From Giesbergeria sp. (GTDB lineage Bacteria > Pseudomonadota > Gammaproteobacteria > Burkholderiales > Burkholderiaceae_C), in assembly GCF_028686475.1 (NCBI RefSeq), contig NZ_JAQUCA010000025.1, positions 1-46,242 of the forward strand: a stretch of DNA of 46,242 nucleotides. The letters run 5' to 3'. The translations under genes were made by a program, and so were the position numbers. Positions 9,128-18,833 of the stretch are shown here, piece by piece; the stretch's first letter is position 1, and each line of letters starts with the position of its first letter. The notes below the pieces were generated by a model. That model did not search any database, was not told the origin of the DNA, and saw only the letters and a list, made by a program, of their open reading frames with translations.

Positions 9128-9499
9128 TTAGCTGCGCCCTTGGGTTGTGCCACTGCGCGCTGCTGGCTCAATGATTTCCTCGGTGGAGGCGGGCTTGGCT
9201 GGTTTTTCGGCCTTGCCCAACATCGAAGGCGTGCCCTCGATTTTGTTCTCGCGCATGTAGGCATCCATATCCTTCCAGCCCGCAAACACGGCTGCCTTGG
9301 TGGCCTTGGGGTTGAGGGTATAGCAATCTTCTAAGCCACGCAAAGCATGGCGACAAGCACTGCCTATGGCCTTGGCCTCGGCTTCCTTTTGCAACACGGC
9401 AGGGCTGGGGCTAATGCCCGGAATATCACAACCAGTAAGTAAAAGCAGCGCAAAAAGAGCAGGAAGGCGTTGCAACATGAAGGGCACTTTCTGAAACAT
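9128..9499 (-). CDS. Small lipoprotein of unknown function
   Basis: About 123 residues. The N-terminus has a short hydrophobic signal ending in the lipobox LLTGC, so it is predicted to be lipidated and exported. The mature part has two further cysteines (SACRHALRGLEDCY) and AGWKDMDAYMRENKIEG, then an Ala/Lys/Pro-rich tail. Related small lipoproteins are found in other Comamonadaceae but have no known role. The start is chosen at 9499 because GATAAT (complement 9512-9507) lies exactly 7 nt upstream, suggesting a leaderless message. Alternatives are ATG 9508, which overlaps that hexamer, and ATG 9478 (MLQRLPALF). Confidence 0.7.
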   Translation of the reverse strand: MFQKVPFMLQRLPALFALLLLTGCDIPGISPSPAVLQKEAEAKAIGSACRHALRGLEDCYTLNPKATKAAVFAGWKDMDAYMRENKIEGTPSMLGKAEKPAKPASTEEIIEPAARSGTTQGRS

Positions 9500-9574
9500 G
9501 TTTTCCATTATCGGCAATAGCAGGGCTAAATGGTAGTGTGCGCGTTTTTTAGCCCCAAAGAGAGCCATCGTCCC

Positions 9575-10357
9575 ATGCAGCCTAACCCAGCCCCCAACCC
9601 AGTAGCGCCAGCGATGCCCTGGGCGCTGGAGTTGCGCGCGGTACATAAACGCTTTGGCAGCACTGAGATTGTGCAGGGTGTTGATTTGGCCATCGCGCCC
9701 GGCGAACGCATTGCCCTGATTGGCCCCAACGGTGCGGGCAAATCGACCCTGTTTCACTTAATCAGCGGGCGGCTGGCACCCAGCAGTGGGCAAATTTACC
9801 TGCAAGGCCAGCGCATTGATGGCAAAGCCGCGCACGACATCCACCGGCTAGGTTTGTCACGCAGTTTTCAAATCAGCAGCTTGTTTCCACGGCTCTCGGT
9901 GCTGGACAACCTGCGTTGCAGCTTGCTTTGGAGCCTAGGCTACGGTTATAGCTTTTGGCATTGGCTGCCCGGTTTGCGCGATGTCAATGCACGCAGCCAC
10001 GAACTGCTAGAACTGCTACAACTGACCGCGCAGCGCCACACCCCCGCCATGCAACTGAGCTACGCCCAGCAGCGCGCGCTGGAGTTGGGCCTGACTTTGG
10101 CCAGCGGGGCCAGCGTGATTTTGTTAGATGAACCCACCGCTGGCATGAGCCGCAGCGAGACCACGCATTTCATCGCCTTAATTCGGCAAGCCACCCAAGG
10201 GCGCACCTTGCTCACGGTAGAACACGATATGGAAGTGGTGTTTGGCTTGGCCGACAAAATTGCCGTCTTGGTGCAAGGAAAAATCATGGCCTACGACACC
10301 CCAGAGCAGATACGCGCCAATCCGCAGGTACAAGCCGCCTATCTGGGGGCCACCTGA
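9575..10357 (+). CDS. LivG-type ABC transporter ATP-binding protein (orphan set)
   Basis: A 260-residue ABC ATPase of the branched-chain amino-acid/urea (LivG/UrtD) group. Walker A is GPNGAGKST (about 55-63). The signature region reads LSYAQQRALELGL, a variant of the LSYGxQR form usual in LivG. Walker B is ILLDEPTAGM and the H-loop is VEHDMEVV. AAAGAGAG lies upstream of ATG 9575. It is followed 17 nt later by a LivF-type ATPase, but no permease or binding protein is beside the pair. Its transporter partners must be elsewhere. The substrate is unknown. Confidence 0.82.
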   Translation: MQPNPAPNPVAPAMPWALELRAVHKRFGSTEIVQGVDLAIAPGERIALIGPNGAGKSTLFHLISGRLAPSSGQIYLQGQRIDGKAAHDIHRLGLSRSFQISSLFPRLSVLDNLRCSLLWSLGYGYSFWHWLPGLRDVNARSHELLELLQLTAQRHTPAMQLSYAQQRALELGLTLASGASVILLDEPTAGMSRSETTHFIALIRQATQGRTLLTVEHDMEVVFGLADKIAVLVQGKIMAYDTPEQIRANPQVQAAYLGAT

Positions 10358-10374
10358 GAAGCCTAAGCACAAAA

Positions 10375-11088
10375 ATGAACGCCATGTTGCACATAGAAGA
10401 TTTACACGCCTACTATGGCCATAGCCACATACTGCAAGGGGTTAGTTTGAGCGTGCAAGCCGGTGAGATTGTGGCCCTGCTGGGACGCAATGGCTCGGGG
10501 CGCTCCACCACGGCCAAGGCGATTATGGGGCTGGTGGACTGGCGCGGCACCCTGCAATGGCGCGGCCACAGTTTGGCCGGTTTAGCCCCGCACGACATCG
10601 CCCAGCGTGGCTTGGGTTATGTGCCCGAAGGGCGTGAGGTTTTTTCTGCCTTAACGGTAGCGCAAAACCTGTTGTTGGGGCAAAAAAAACCACAGCACAA
10701 AGCCTCTGCCCCGGTTTGGTCGGTAGAAGACATGTACCAGCTGTTTCCGCAACTGCGCCAGCGCCAGCACACACGCGCCGGGGTACTCTCGGGCGGCGAG
10801 CAGCAAATGCTCACCCTGTGCCGCACCCTGATGGGCGCACCCGAACTAATGCTGATTGATGAACCCACCGAAGGCTTGGCCCCACAATTGGTGACCTTGG
10901 TAGGGCAATTTTTGCAAACCCTGCGCCAACGCGGTATTGCCGTGTTGTTAATCGAGCAAAAATTGTCGATTGCCCTAGAAGTGTCCGACCGCGTGGTGCT
11001 AATGGGCCAAGGGCGCATCGTCTTTAGCGGCACGCCTGAGCAACTGCGCGCCCGCCCCGAAGTGCGCCAAGAATGGCTGCAAGTGTGA
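10375..11088 (+). CDS. LivF-type ABC transporter ATP-binding protein with Arg in Walker A
   Basis: A 237-residue LivF/UrtE-like ATPase. Features are GYVPEGREVFSALTV, LSGGEQQMLTLCRTLM, Walker B LMLIDEPTEGLAP and LIEQKLSIAL. Walker A reads GRNGSGRST (37-45), so the catalytic lysine is arginine 43 (codon CGC at 10501-10503). The other motifs are intact, which argues against decay. I recall similar Arg-containing Walker A motifs in related betaproteobacterial LivF-like proteins, but could not check this. It pairs with the LivG-type gene upstream. A second possible start is ATG 10384. Confidence 0.82.
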   Translation: MNAMLHIEDLHAYYGHSHILQGVSLSVQAGEIVALLGRNGSGRSTTAKAIMGLVDWRGTLQWRGHSLAGLAPHDIAQRGLGYVPEGREVFSALTVAQNLLLGQKKPQHKASAPVWSVEDMYQLFPQLRQRQHTRAGVLSGGEQQMLTLCRTLMGAPELMLIDEPTEGLAPQLVTLVGQFLQTLRQRGIAVLLIEQKLSIALEVSDRVVLMGQGRIVFSGTPEQLRARPEVRQEWLQV

Positions 11089-11140
11089 AACCCGTCCATG
11101 CTTTATCGTGTCGCGTTTTTTCCCCTGTTTGAGAGTTGCC

Positions 11141-11572
11141 ATGTTGAGTTTTGGTGTTGATATTCCGTTTGTAAAACTGCTGGGCTTTACCCTGCACCGC
11201 ATGGAGCATGGCGAGTCAGAGCTGCACTACGAGGCCCAACCCGAGCATCTGAACTCCTTTGCCATCACCCACGGCGGCGCCAGCATGACCTTGTTGGATG
11301 TCACGATGGCGATTGCCGCGCGCAGTAGCGCCCCCCACATGGGCGCAGTCACCATCGAAATGAAAACCAATTTCATGCAAGCTGCACGCGGGCCGCTGGT
11401 GGCCAAAGGCAAGCTATTGCACCGCACCGCCACGCTGGCCTTTACCGAGGCCACTATTTTTGATGCCCAAGGCCGCATTTGCTGCCATGCCACCGGCACC
11501 TTCAAGTATGTGCGCCGCTTGCCTGTGGGGGCCAACAGCGCCCATGCACTGCAAACCATTGCCACCGACTAA
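11141..11572 (+). CDS. PaaI-family hotdog thioesterase
   Basis: A 143-residue single hotdog domain. The conserved segment is HGGASMTLLDVTMAIAA (about 45-61), where the family has HGG followed by the catalytic Asp/Glu on the long helix. It is followed by TIEMKTNFMQAARG and a strand ending in GTFKYV. Such proteins hydrolyse acyl-CoA or aryl-CoA thioesters as tetramers in the cytoplasm; the substrate cannot be told. GAGAG lies about 10 nt before ATG 11141 (MLSFGVD). It follows the orphan LivF-type gene by 52 nt and converges on the DUF192 gene. Confidence 0.85.
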   Translation: MLSFGVDIPFVKLLGFTLHRMEHGESELHYEAQPEHLNSFAITHGGASMTLLDVTMAIAARSSAPHMGAVTIEMKTNFMQAARGPLVAKGKLLHRTATLAFTEATIFDAQGRICCHATGTFKYVRRLPVGANSAHALQTIATD

Positions 11573-11593
11573 AGCGTCCACCCAGCCAGCGCA

Positions 11594-12073
11594 TCAGTGC
11601 TGGCGAAACACTGGCCCAGCCAAACGCGCACCGGCTTGGAGACCACGCTGCTTAAACCAGCCTTGGTTCATCTCTAACACGTAACGCACCGGCTTGGCTG
11701 AGCAATGTGAATCCAAACTTTGCGGCTGCATATCCACCACATTGACGATGCTGCCATCGTCGGCCACAAAAGCGGCGCTGAGGGGCAACAGGGTGTTTTT
11801 CATCCAAAAGCACTGCACCGCTGGCTGCTCAAAAATAAACAACATGCCCTCGTGGCCGGGCATGTTTTTTCGGTGCATTAAGCCAATTTGGCGCTCGTGG
11901 GGCGCTTGGGCCACTTGGGCATCAATGCGGTGCATACCGGCGGTCAGTACCACGCGCGGCAGGTCTAGCTGCGGGCCTTCTTGCGCCACAGCACCCGTTG
12001 CCCACACAGCGCCCAACAGCGCCCACGCCCACAGCCCGCAACGACGTAAAAAAACAGACAAAAACCAAGACAT
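11594..12073 (-). CDS. Exported DUF192 protein
   Basis: A 159-residue protein with an N-terminal signal peptide (hydrophobic core about 13-30, AVAQ cleavage region). A DUF192 domain follows: ERQIGLMHRKNMPGHEGMLF, CFWMKNTLLPLSAAFV and YVLEMNQGW. The domain is widespread in bacteria and archaea without an agreed biochemical role. The start has only a weak upstream region, with TAAATT five nt before the ATG. It is convergent with the thioesterase and divergent from icd. Confidence 0.85.
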   Translation of the reverse strand: MSWFLSVFLRRCGLWAWALLGAVWATGAVAQEGPQLDLPRVVLTAGMHRIDAQVAQAPHERQIGLMHRKNMPGHEGMLFIFEQPAVQCFWMKNTLLPLSAAFVADDGSIVNVVDMQPQSLDSHCSAKPVRYVLEMNQGWFKQRGLQAGARLAGPVFRQH

Positions 12074-12334
12074 AAGCTAATTTACCCCAAAAGAAAAAGA
12101 AAAGACACCAGAGAGAAACGTCTGTTCTAGCGCAAGCGCACCCGCTAAACACCAGCAGCAAAAAAAATTTCTGTGTGGAATGGCGTTAAATTTTACATTG
12201 TGCAATTTGATTACCAAAAACCGGATTTCTACCAATGACTGGGCACGAAAATCAGGCACCATCGGAGTACGCCTCTCGGCGTGTTGTTACAGTTGCCAGC
12301 GTCTTCGTTGACTCTCATTTTTGGAGATAAGCCC
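12074..12334. other. AT-rich intergenic region upstream of icd
   Basis: About 260 bp between the divergent DUF192 and icd genes. It is clearly more AT-rich than the flanking genes and should hold both promoters. The icd side ends in a good Shine-Dalgarno (TTGGAGATAA, 12321-12330). I could not pick a convincing -35/-10 pair, and no repeat or RNA structure stood out. Confidence 0.4.
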
Positions 12335-14572
12335 ATGAGTACCCAAGCACCGACCATCATCTACACCCTGACCGATGAAGCGCCCCGTCTGGCCACGGCC
12401 TCGTTTTTGCCGATTGTTCGCACTTTTGCCAAGCCTGCTGGCATCGCGGTAGAGACCAGCGACATCTCGGTGGCCGCACGTATTCTGGGCCAATTTCCCG
12501 AATACCTGAGCGAAGAGCAGCGCGCCCCAGACAATCTGGCCGCACTGGGCAAACTCACGCTCAAGCCCGAAGCCAACATCATCAAGTTGCCCAACATCAG
12601 CGCTTCGGTGGGTCAGCTTAAATTAGCCATCCAAGAGCTGCAAGCCAAGGGCTACGCCATCCCTGACTTCCCAGAGCAACCCAAGGATGAGAAAGAAAAA
12701 GAGATTCGCGCGCGCTACAACAAGTGCATTGGTAGCGCCGTCAACCCGGTACTGCGCGAAGGCAACTCGGACCGCCGCGCCCCCAAGGCAGTAAAAGAGT
12801 ATGCGCGCAAAAACCCGCACAGCATGGCCGAATGGAGCCAAGCCTCGCGCAGCCACGTCTCGCACATGCACGCCGGAGACTTCTACCACGGTGAAAAGTC
12901 CATGACCTTAGACCGCGCGCGTGACGTGAAGATGGAATTGCTAACCAAGAGCGGCAAAACCATCGTGCTGAAAGAAAAAGTCTCGCTGCTAGACCGCGAA
13001 GTCATCGACAGCATGTTCATGAGCAAAAAAGCGCTGGTAGCCTTCTACGAAAAAGAAATCGAAGACGCACACAAAACCGGCGTGATGTTCTCCTTGCACG
13101 TCAAGGCCACCATGATGAAGGTCTCGCACCCCATCGTGTTCGGTCACTGCGTGAAAATTTTCTACAAAGAAGCGTTTGAAAAACACGCCAAGCTGTTTGA
13201 AGAACTGGGTGTCAACGTCAACAACGGCATGGTGGACTTGTACAACAAGATTGCCACACTGCCACAAAGCCAACAAGACGAAATCAAGCGCGATTTGCAC
13301 GCCTGCCACGAAGGTCGCCCTGAGCTGGCGATGGTGGACTCGGCCAAGGGCATCACCAACTTCCACTCGCCCAACGACATCATTGTCGATGCCTCCATGC
13401 CTGCCATGATTCGCAATGGCGGCAAAATGTGGGGGGCCGATGGCCGCCTGAAGGACGTGAAGGCCGTGATGCCCGAGTCCACCTTTGCGCGCATCTACCA
13501 AGAGATGATTAACTTCTGTAAGTGGCATGGCAATTTTGACCCGCGCACGATGGGCACGGTGCCCAACGTCGGCCTGATGGCACAACAAGCCGAAGAATAC
13601 GGCAGCCACGACAAAACCTTTGAAATCCCCGAAGACGGCGTGGCCAACATCACCGACATCGCCACCGGCGAAGTGCTGCTGAGCCAAAACGTGGAGCAAG
13701 GCGACATCTGGCGCATGTGCCAAGTCAAGGATGCCGCCATCCGCGACTGGGTGAAACTGGCCGTCAACCGCGCGCGCAACTCGGGTATGCCCGTGGTGTT
13801 CTGGCTCGATGCTTACCGTCCGCACGAAGCCCAGCTCATCACCAAGGTCAAAATGTACCTGCACGAGCATGACACCACTGGCCTAGACATCCAAATCATG
13901 AGCCAAGTGCGCGCCATGCGCTACACGCTGGAGCGCGTGATTCGGGGCCAAGATACCATCAGCGCTACCGGTAACATTCTGCGCGACTACCTGACCGACC
14001 TGTTCCCCATCATGGAACTGGGCACCTCGGCCAAAATGCTGTCCATCGTGCCTTTGATGGCCGGTGGTGGCATGTACGAAACCGGCGCGGGCGGCTCCGC
14101 ACCCAAACATGTGCAGCAACTGGTGGAAGAAAACCACCTGCGCTGGGATTCGCTGGGCGAGTTCTTGGCACTGGCGGTATCGCTGGAAGACTTGGGCCTG
14201 AAAGAAAACAACGCCAAGGCCAAGCTGTTGGCCAAAACCTTGGATGCAGCCACCGGCAAACTGTTGGACAACAACAAGAACCCCAGCCCCAAAACCGGCC
14301 AGCTGGACAACCGTGGCAGCCAGTTCTACTTGGCCCTGTATTGGGCACAAGCCTTGGCCGCACAAACCGAAGATGCTGCTTTAGCTGCTCAATTTGCCCC
14401 CTTGGCCAAGCAACTGACCGAGAACGAGCAAAAAATTGTCGATGAACTCAACAGCGTGCAAGGCCAGCCAGTGGACATTGGCGGCTACTACCTGCCCGAT
14501 GAGCAAAAGCTGGATGCTGTAATGCGCCCCAGCGCCACGCTCAACGCAGCGCTGGAAAGCGTGCAAGCCTAA
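12335..14572 (+). CDS. icd: Isocitrate dehydrogenase, NADP-dependent, monomeric type
   Basis: A 745-residue monomeric IDH (IDH-II), converting isocitrate to 2-oxoglutarate with NADP in the TCA cycle. This class is about twice the size of the dimeric enzyme and unrelated in length to it. Typical segments are [14 protein letters not shown] at the start, an SNxxR-like phosphate-binding segment ([19 protein letters not shown], about 148-166), [29 protein letters not shown] and [19 protein letters not shown]. The start at 12335 is set by GGAGA 9 nt upstream. Its stop and the stop of the convergent RND permease lie inside one 15-bp palindrome. Confidence 0.96.
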   Translation: MSTQAPTIIYTLTDEAPRLATASFLPIVRTFAKPAGIAVETSDISVAARILGQFPEYLSEEQRAPDNLAALGKLTLKPEANIIKLPNISASVGQLKLAIQELQAKGYAIPDFPEQPKDEKEKEIRARYNKCIGSAVNPVLREGNSDRRAPKAVKEYARKNPHSMAEWSQASRSHVSHMHAGDFYHGEKSMTLDRARDVKMELLTKSGKTIVLKEKVSLLDREVIDSMFMSKKALVAFYEKEIEDAHKTGVMFSLHVKATMMKVSHPIVFGHCVKIFYKEAFEKHAKLFEELGVNVNNGMVDLYNKIATLPQSQQDEIKRDLHACHEGRPELAMVDSAKGITNFHSPNDIIVDASMPAMIRNGGKMWGADGRLKDVKAVMPESTFARIYQEMINFCKWHGNFDPRTMGTVPNVGLMAQQAEEYGSHDKTFEIPEDGVANITDIATGEVLLSQNVEQGDIWRMCQVKDAAIRDWVKLAVNRARNSGMPVVFWLDAYRPHEAQLITKVKMYLHEHDTTGLDIQIMSQVRAMRYTLERVIRGQDTISATGNILRDYLTDLFPIMELGTSAKMLSIVPLMAGGGMYETGAGGSAPKHVQQLVEENHLRWDSLGEFLALAVSLEDLGLKENNAKAKLLAKTLDAATGKLLDNNKNPSPKTGQLDNRGSQFYLALYWAQALAAQTEDAALAAQFAPLAKQLTENEQKIVDELNSVQGQPVDIGGYYLPDEQKLDAVMRPSATLNAALESVQA

Positions 14573-14581
14573 AGTTTAGGC
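14567..14581. terminator. Perfect palindrome spanning two convergent stop codons
   Basis: GCCTAAA-G-TTTAGGC contains the icd TAA on the plus strand and the RND permease TAA on the minus strand. The one-base loop would have to open to form a hairpin and there is no T tract, so a bidirectional terminator role is only possible. Confidence 0.3.
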
Positions 14582-17500
14582 ACGCGCTCCGGGTACGCGG
14601 CGGCGTGCCAAGAGCGCGTACATGGTGGGCACGACAAAAATGGTCAACAACGTGCCCACCCCCATGCCGCCGACAATCACCCAGCCAATTTGCTGCCGGG
14701 TTTCAGCACCGGCACCACTGGCCAAGGCCAAAGGCACGGCCCCCAACACCATCGCTGCCGTGGTCATCAAAATAGGGCGCAGACGTTGCGCCGAGGCTTG
14801 CACCAGCGCATCCACCAGCTCCAGCCCCTGTTGGCGCAACTGGTTGCTGAACTCGACCAGCAAAATGCCATGTTTGGTAATCAAGCCCACCAAAGTGATC
14901 AAACCAATTTGCGAATAGACGTTGAGCGAACCGCCGCTCCACTGCAAGGCCCACAGCGCCCCCACCATCGACAGCGGCACCGACAACATAATCACCAGCG
15001 GGTCAATAAAGCTCTCGAACTGAGCGGCCAGCACCAAAAAAATAAACACCAGCGCCAGCACAAACACTACGCCCAAAGCACCTTGCGAGTTTTTGAATTC
15101 GCGCGAGGTGCCGTTCAAATCGGTGGTGTAACCGGGTTTCAGTATTTGTGCCGCCGTGGCATCCATAAAGGCCAAGGCTTCGCCCAAAGCGTAGTCGGGG
15201 GCCAAGTTGGCGGTGATGGTGGCCGAACGACGCTGGCCAAAGTGGTTTAACTCGCGTGGGCTAACGGTTTCGCGCACCGTGACCAAAGCCGAGAGTGGAA
15301 TCATGGCTTCTTGTGGGCCACGCACATAGATGTTGTCGATGTCTTCGGGGGTAGTGCGGCCACTGGCTTGGGTTTGCACCATCACATCGTATTGTTCGGC
15401 ATCGCGTTGGTAGCGCGTCACGGTGCGCCCACCCAACATGGTTTCGATGGTTTTTGCTACCACGTCCACGTTCACACCCATATCGGCGGCGCGTTCGCGG
15501 TTCACCTCGATACGCAATTCGGGCTTGTTCAGGCGTAAATCTACATCAGGCGACAAAATACCGGGATTCTTGGCCATCGCGGCCAGCATTTGCTCGGCCA
15601 CGGCGCTCAAGTTCTCATAGCTGTCTGAGGTTTGAATCACATAATGCAAAGGCCGCGAGCGAAAGCCCTGCCCCAAAGAAGGCGGGGTAATCGGAAAGGC
15701 GTTCACCCCCGGCAAACTGGCCAAACGTGGTTGCAATTGGCGCGCCAAATCTAAGCTGCTGCGGCTGCGTTGCTCCCAATCGACGGTGCGATAGACCACA
15801 CTGCCCTGCGACACCGTCGGGTTGCCGATGTTGGCAAAAATGCGGTCAAATTCGGGGTAGTCGCGCCCTATTTGCTCCAGCTCCAGTGCATAGCGGTTGG
15901 TGTAATCGAGTGTCGCGCCATCAGGGGCGGTGATGTTGGCCACAATCGTGCCCCGGTCTTCCAACGGCGATAGCTCTTGCTTCATTTGCGGATAAATCCA
16001 CCACAGCGCCAGCCCACTGGCCGCCATCATCAGCAGCACCAGCCAACGCGCTTGCAACAAGGCAGCCCCCAGCACTCCAGCCCCGTGGTAACGGGCGGTG
16101 AGCAGCCAGCGCAACAAGCGGCCATAGGCATTAGACAACCCCGTAAGCGCACGCTCCATCGTGCGGTCAAACCAATGCGGCTTGGGGTTGTGCTTGAGCA
16201 ACAAAGAACACATCATGGGCGATAGCGTCAAGGCGACAAAACCCGATACCAACACCGCCCCCGCCAGCGCCAGCGCAAACTCGACAAACAAACGCCCGGT
16301 GCGCCCCGGTGTAAAGGCCAAAGGAGCGTACACCGCCACCAGCGTCAAGGTCATGGCGACAATCGCAAAGCCGATTTCACGCGCACCTTGGATGGCCGCT
16401 GCAAAAGGCTCCATACCGTCCTCAATGTGGCGGTAGATGTTTTCTAACATCACGATGGCATCGTCCACCACCAAGCCAATCGCCAACACCAGCGCCAGCA
16501 AAGTCAGGGTATTGATAGAGAATCCGGCCCACTGCATCAGGGCAAAGGTACCGACCAAACTGACCGGAATCGTGACAATCGGGATGATGGAGGCACGCAA
16601 AGTGCGTAAGAAGACAAAAATCACCAGCGCCACCAAAAACACTGCCTCGGCAATGGTTTGATAGACGCTTTTGACCGAGCGGTCAATGAACAGCGAGTTA
16701 TCGTTGGCCACTTCCACCTTCACATCGGTGGGCAAATCGGCTTGCAAAGTGGGCAGCATGGCGCGCACCCCGGCGGACAACTCCAGTGGATTGGCCGTCG
16801 CTTGGCGAATCACCCCCACCGAGATGGCCTCACGGCCATTCAGACGCACTTTGCTGCGGTCACTGGCGGGACCTTCGGCCACCTCGGCTACATCGCGCAA
16901 ACGCACCGGAAAACCATTCACAGTACGAATCACCAGTTGGGCGAATTGCTCGGCCTGCACCAAGCTGGTTTGTGAAGTCACGCTAAATTCGCGCTGCTGC
17001 GATTCGATGCGCCCGGCGGGCAGCTCCAAATTGTTGCGCCGAATGGCATCTTCCACATCTTGCGGCGTGAGGCGGTAAGCGGCCAGCCGCTGCGGGTCTA
17101 ACCACACGCGCATGGCATAGCGGCGTTCGCCATAAATCGGCACATCGGCCACACCGGTCACGGTTTGTAAGCGCGGCTTGACGATGCGGTTGAGCAGCTC
17201 ATTGATTTCTAAAGGCGTGCGCGTATCGCTGCTAAAGGCCAACCACATCACCGGAAAGGCATCGGCCTCCACTTTGGCAATCACTGGCTCATCGACATTG
17301 TCGGGCAAACGATTACGCACCCGTGCGGTGCGGTCGCGTACTTCAGCCGCCGCATTGTCGGCATCTTTTTCTAAGCGAAAACGCACTGAAATTTGGCTGC
17401 GCTCGGCACGGCTGATGGAGGTAATCACATCCACGCCATCAATGCCCGCGATGGAATCTTCTAGCGGTTTGGTGACTTGGGATTCAATCACTTCTGCCGA

Positions 17501-17662
17501 AGCGCCAGCGTAAGACACCGAAACCGTGACCACCGGCTCATCAATTTTGGGGTATTCGCGCACCGACAGGCGGTTAAAACTAACCGCACCTATCAGTAAC
17601 ACCAGCAAGGACAGCACCGTCGCCAGCACCGGGCGGCGAATCGAGATTTCGGCCAACTGCAT
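14576..17662 (-). CDS. RND efflux transporter permease (HAE1/AcrB type)
   Basis: A 1028-residue inner-membrane RND pump, the expected length for AcrB-like permeases. It starts ISIRRPVLATVLSLLVLLIGA (TM1), has two large periplasmic loops, and carries the proton-relay segment GLVVDDAIVMLENI (about 397-410). The second-half TM block ends in LVGLITKHGILLVEF. It exchanges protons for hydrophobic or amphiphilic compounds in a tripartite complex. The adaptor gene lies immediately upstream (3-nt gap), but no TolC-type outer-membrane factor or TetR/MarR regulator is present here. The substrate cannot be deduced. Confidence 0.92.
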   Translation of the reverse strand: MQLAEISIRRPVLATVLSLLVLLIGAVSFNRLSVREYPKIDEPVVTVSVSYAGASAEVIESQVTKPLEDSIAGIDGVDVITSISRAERSQISVRFRLEKDADNAAAEVRDRTARVRNRLPDNVDEPVIAKVEADAFPVMWLAFSSDTRTPLEINELLNRIVKPRLQTVTGVADVPIYGERRYAMRVWLDPQRLAAYRLTPQDVEDAIRRNNLELPAGRIESQQREFSVTSQTSLVQAEQFAQLVIRTVNGFPVRLRDVAEVAEGPASDRSKVRLNGREAISVGVIRQATANPLELSAGVRAMLPTLQADLPTDVKVEVANDNSLFIDRSVKSVYQTIAEAVFLVALVIFVFLRTLRASIIPIVTIPVSLVGTFALMQWAGFSINTLTLLALVLAIGLVVDDAIVMLENIYRHIEDGMEPFAAAIQGAREIGFAIVAMTLTLVAVYAPLAFTPGRTGRLFVEFALALAGAVLVSGFVALTLSPMMCSLLLKHNPKPHWFDRTMERALTGLSNAYGRLLRWLLTARYHGAGVLGAALLQARWLVLLMMAASGLALWWIYPQMKQELSPLEDRGTIVANITAPDGATLDYTNRYALELEQIGRDYPEFDRIFANIGNPTVSQGSVVYRTVDWEQRSRSSLDLARQLQPRLASLPGVNAFPITPPSLGQGFRSRPLHYVIQTSDSYENLSAVAEQMLAAMAKNPGILSPDVDLRLNKPELRIEVNRERAADMGVNVDVVAKTIETMLGGRTVTRYQRDAEQYDVMVQTQASGRTTPEDIDNIYVRGPQEAMIPLSALVTVRETVSPRELNHFGQRRSATITANLAPDYALGEALAFMDATAAQILKPGYTTDLNGTSREFKNSQGALGVVFVLALVFIFLVLAAQFESFIDPLVIMLSVPLSMVGALWALQWSGGSLNVYSQIGLITLVGLITKHGILLVEFSNQLRQQGLELVDALVQASAQRLRPILMTTAAMVLGAVPLALASGAGAETRQQIGWVIVGGMGVGTLLTIFVVPTMYALLARRRVPGARA

Positions 17663-17665
17663 GGC

Positions 17666-18811
17666 TTAGCCTCCTGCTGCCATCGGTACAAACAGGCGGA
17701 CTGTGGCCCCATCTTGTTGCAGCCGTTGCTGCCCCGCCGTGACGACGCTATCGCCCAGTTCTAAGCCTTGGGTAATTTCGACCAAACCATCGCGGCGCAG
17801 GCCCAAATGCACCGGGGTACGGCGCACCTGTCCGGCTTGGCTCCCAGCGGTAGGGAGAAACTTCCACACCAAGGCGCTATCGCCTTGGGGCACGATGGCT
17901 GCTTCGGGCACCATGCGGGCGTTGTCACGCTGGCCCAATTCGACCTGAATACGGGCAAACATGCCGGGGCGCAAGGTGCCAGCGCGGTTATCTAAACTGG
18001 CACGCACCGCCAGTGAGCGCCCATTGGCATCAATCAGTGGGTCTAAGGCTTGCACCGTGGCCAGATATTCTGCGCCGGGCAAGGCATCCAAGCTGATACG
18101 CACCGTTTGGCCGCGCCTAATTTGGCTTTGGTAGCGCTCGGGCAGGCGGAAATCCACCAGCAGACTTTCCATGTCCTCGATATGCACGATGTCTGTGCCA
18201 TCTTTCAGGTAATCGCCCACATGCACATTGGCAATGCCAGCCACGCCAGCAAACGGAGCCACCAAACGCAGCCGCGCCGCCGTGGCTTGGGCCAGCGCCA
18301 GCTTGGCTTGCGCCACTTGCCAATTGGCGGCACTTTCATCCAAAGAGCGCTGGCTGATAAAGCCTTGCGCCACCAACTCTTGGTTACGCTGGTGGTTGGC
18401 ACGGGCGATGGACAATTCGGCCTTGGCTTGCTGGATTTGCGCTTGCGGCAATTGGTCGTCTAACTGCACCAACCATTGCCCTTGGCGCACTTTGGCCCCG
18501 TCGGTAAAGTTCAGGGCCAGCACCCGTCCGCTCACTTCTGGGCGCAACATCACACTGCGGCGCGAGCGCAAGCTGCCCACGGCTTGCACCTCATCGCGCA
18601 AAGCCATGCCGCGCACCTGTGCTACCTCTACACTGATGGGCTTGGCGGCCCCAGCGGCCTTGCTGCTGGAGTGGGGGGTGAAATGGGGTGCCGTGCTGCT
18701 GGGTAGCTTGGCCGGGGCTGCTGGCTGCTGTTGCCACCACCACGCCGCCGCCCCCGAACCCACGATGCCCACGGCGGCTATCCAACCATAGATTGCTTTT
18801 TGACTAGCCAT
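17666..18811 (-). CDS. RND efflux periplasmic adaptor (membrane fusion protein)
   Basis: A 381-residue HlyD/AcrA-type adaptor with an N-terminal membrane anchor (about 8-27) and an Ala/Pro/Ser-rich linker. The lipoyl-like half-motifs are RPEVSGRVLAL and RLVAPFAGVAGIANVHVGDY, with a coiled-coil hairpin between them (AELSIARANHQRNQELVAQG...). Beta-barrel and membrane-proximal domains follow. It links the RND permease to an outer-membrane channel. AGGAG lies about 14 nt before the ATG, an unusually long spacing. It ends 3 nt before the permease start, so the two form one operon. rnhA stops 23 nt upstream of it on the same strand. Confidence 0.9.
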   Translation of the reverse strand: MASQKAIYGWIAAVGIVGSGAAAWWWQQQPAAPAKLPSSTAPHFTPHSSSKAAGAAKPISVEVAQVRGMALRDEVQAVGSLRSRRSVMLRPEVSGRVLALNFTDGAKVRQGQWLVQLDDQLPQAQIQQAKAELSIARANHQRNQELVAQGFISQRSLDESAANWQVAQAKLALAQATAARLRLVAPFAGVAGIANVHVGDYLKDGTDIVHIEDMESLLVDFRLPERYQSQIRRGQTVRISLDALPGAEYLATVQALDPLIDANGRSLAVRASLDNRAGTLRPGMFARIQVELGQRDNARMVPEAAIVPQGDSALVWKFLPTAGSQAGQVRRTPVHLGLRRDGLVEITQGLELGDSVVTAGQQRLQQDGATVRLFVPMAAGG

Positions 18812-18833
18812 GCTGCTGTTTTTAGCTCCTGCG

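Noticed and set aside
10483-10509. Sequencing error or frameshift as explanation for the Walker A Arg
   Set aside because: The frame is continuous and all other motifs are intact. A single-base error would not turn a Lys codon (AAA/AAG) into CGC, as two or more changes are needed.
13883-14365. 160-codon open frame opposite icd, and similar ones opposite rlmD, glnD and the RND genes
   Set aside because: These are shadow frames of well-supported genes with no ribosome site or domain.
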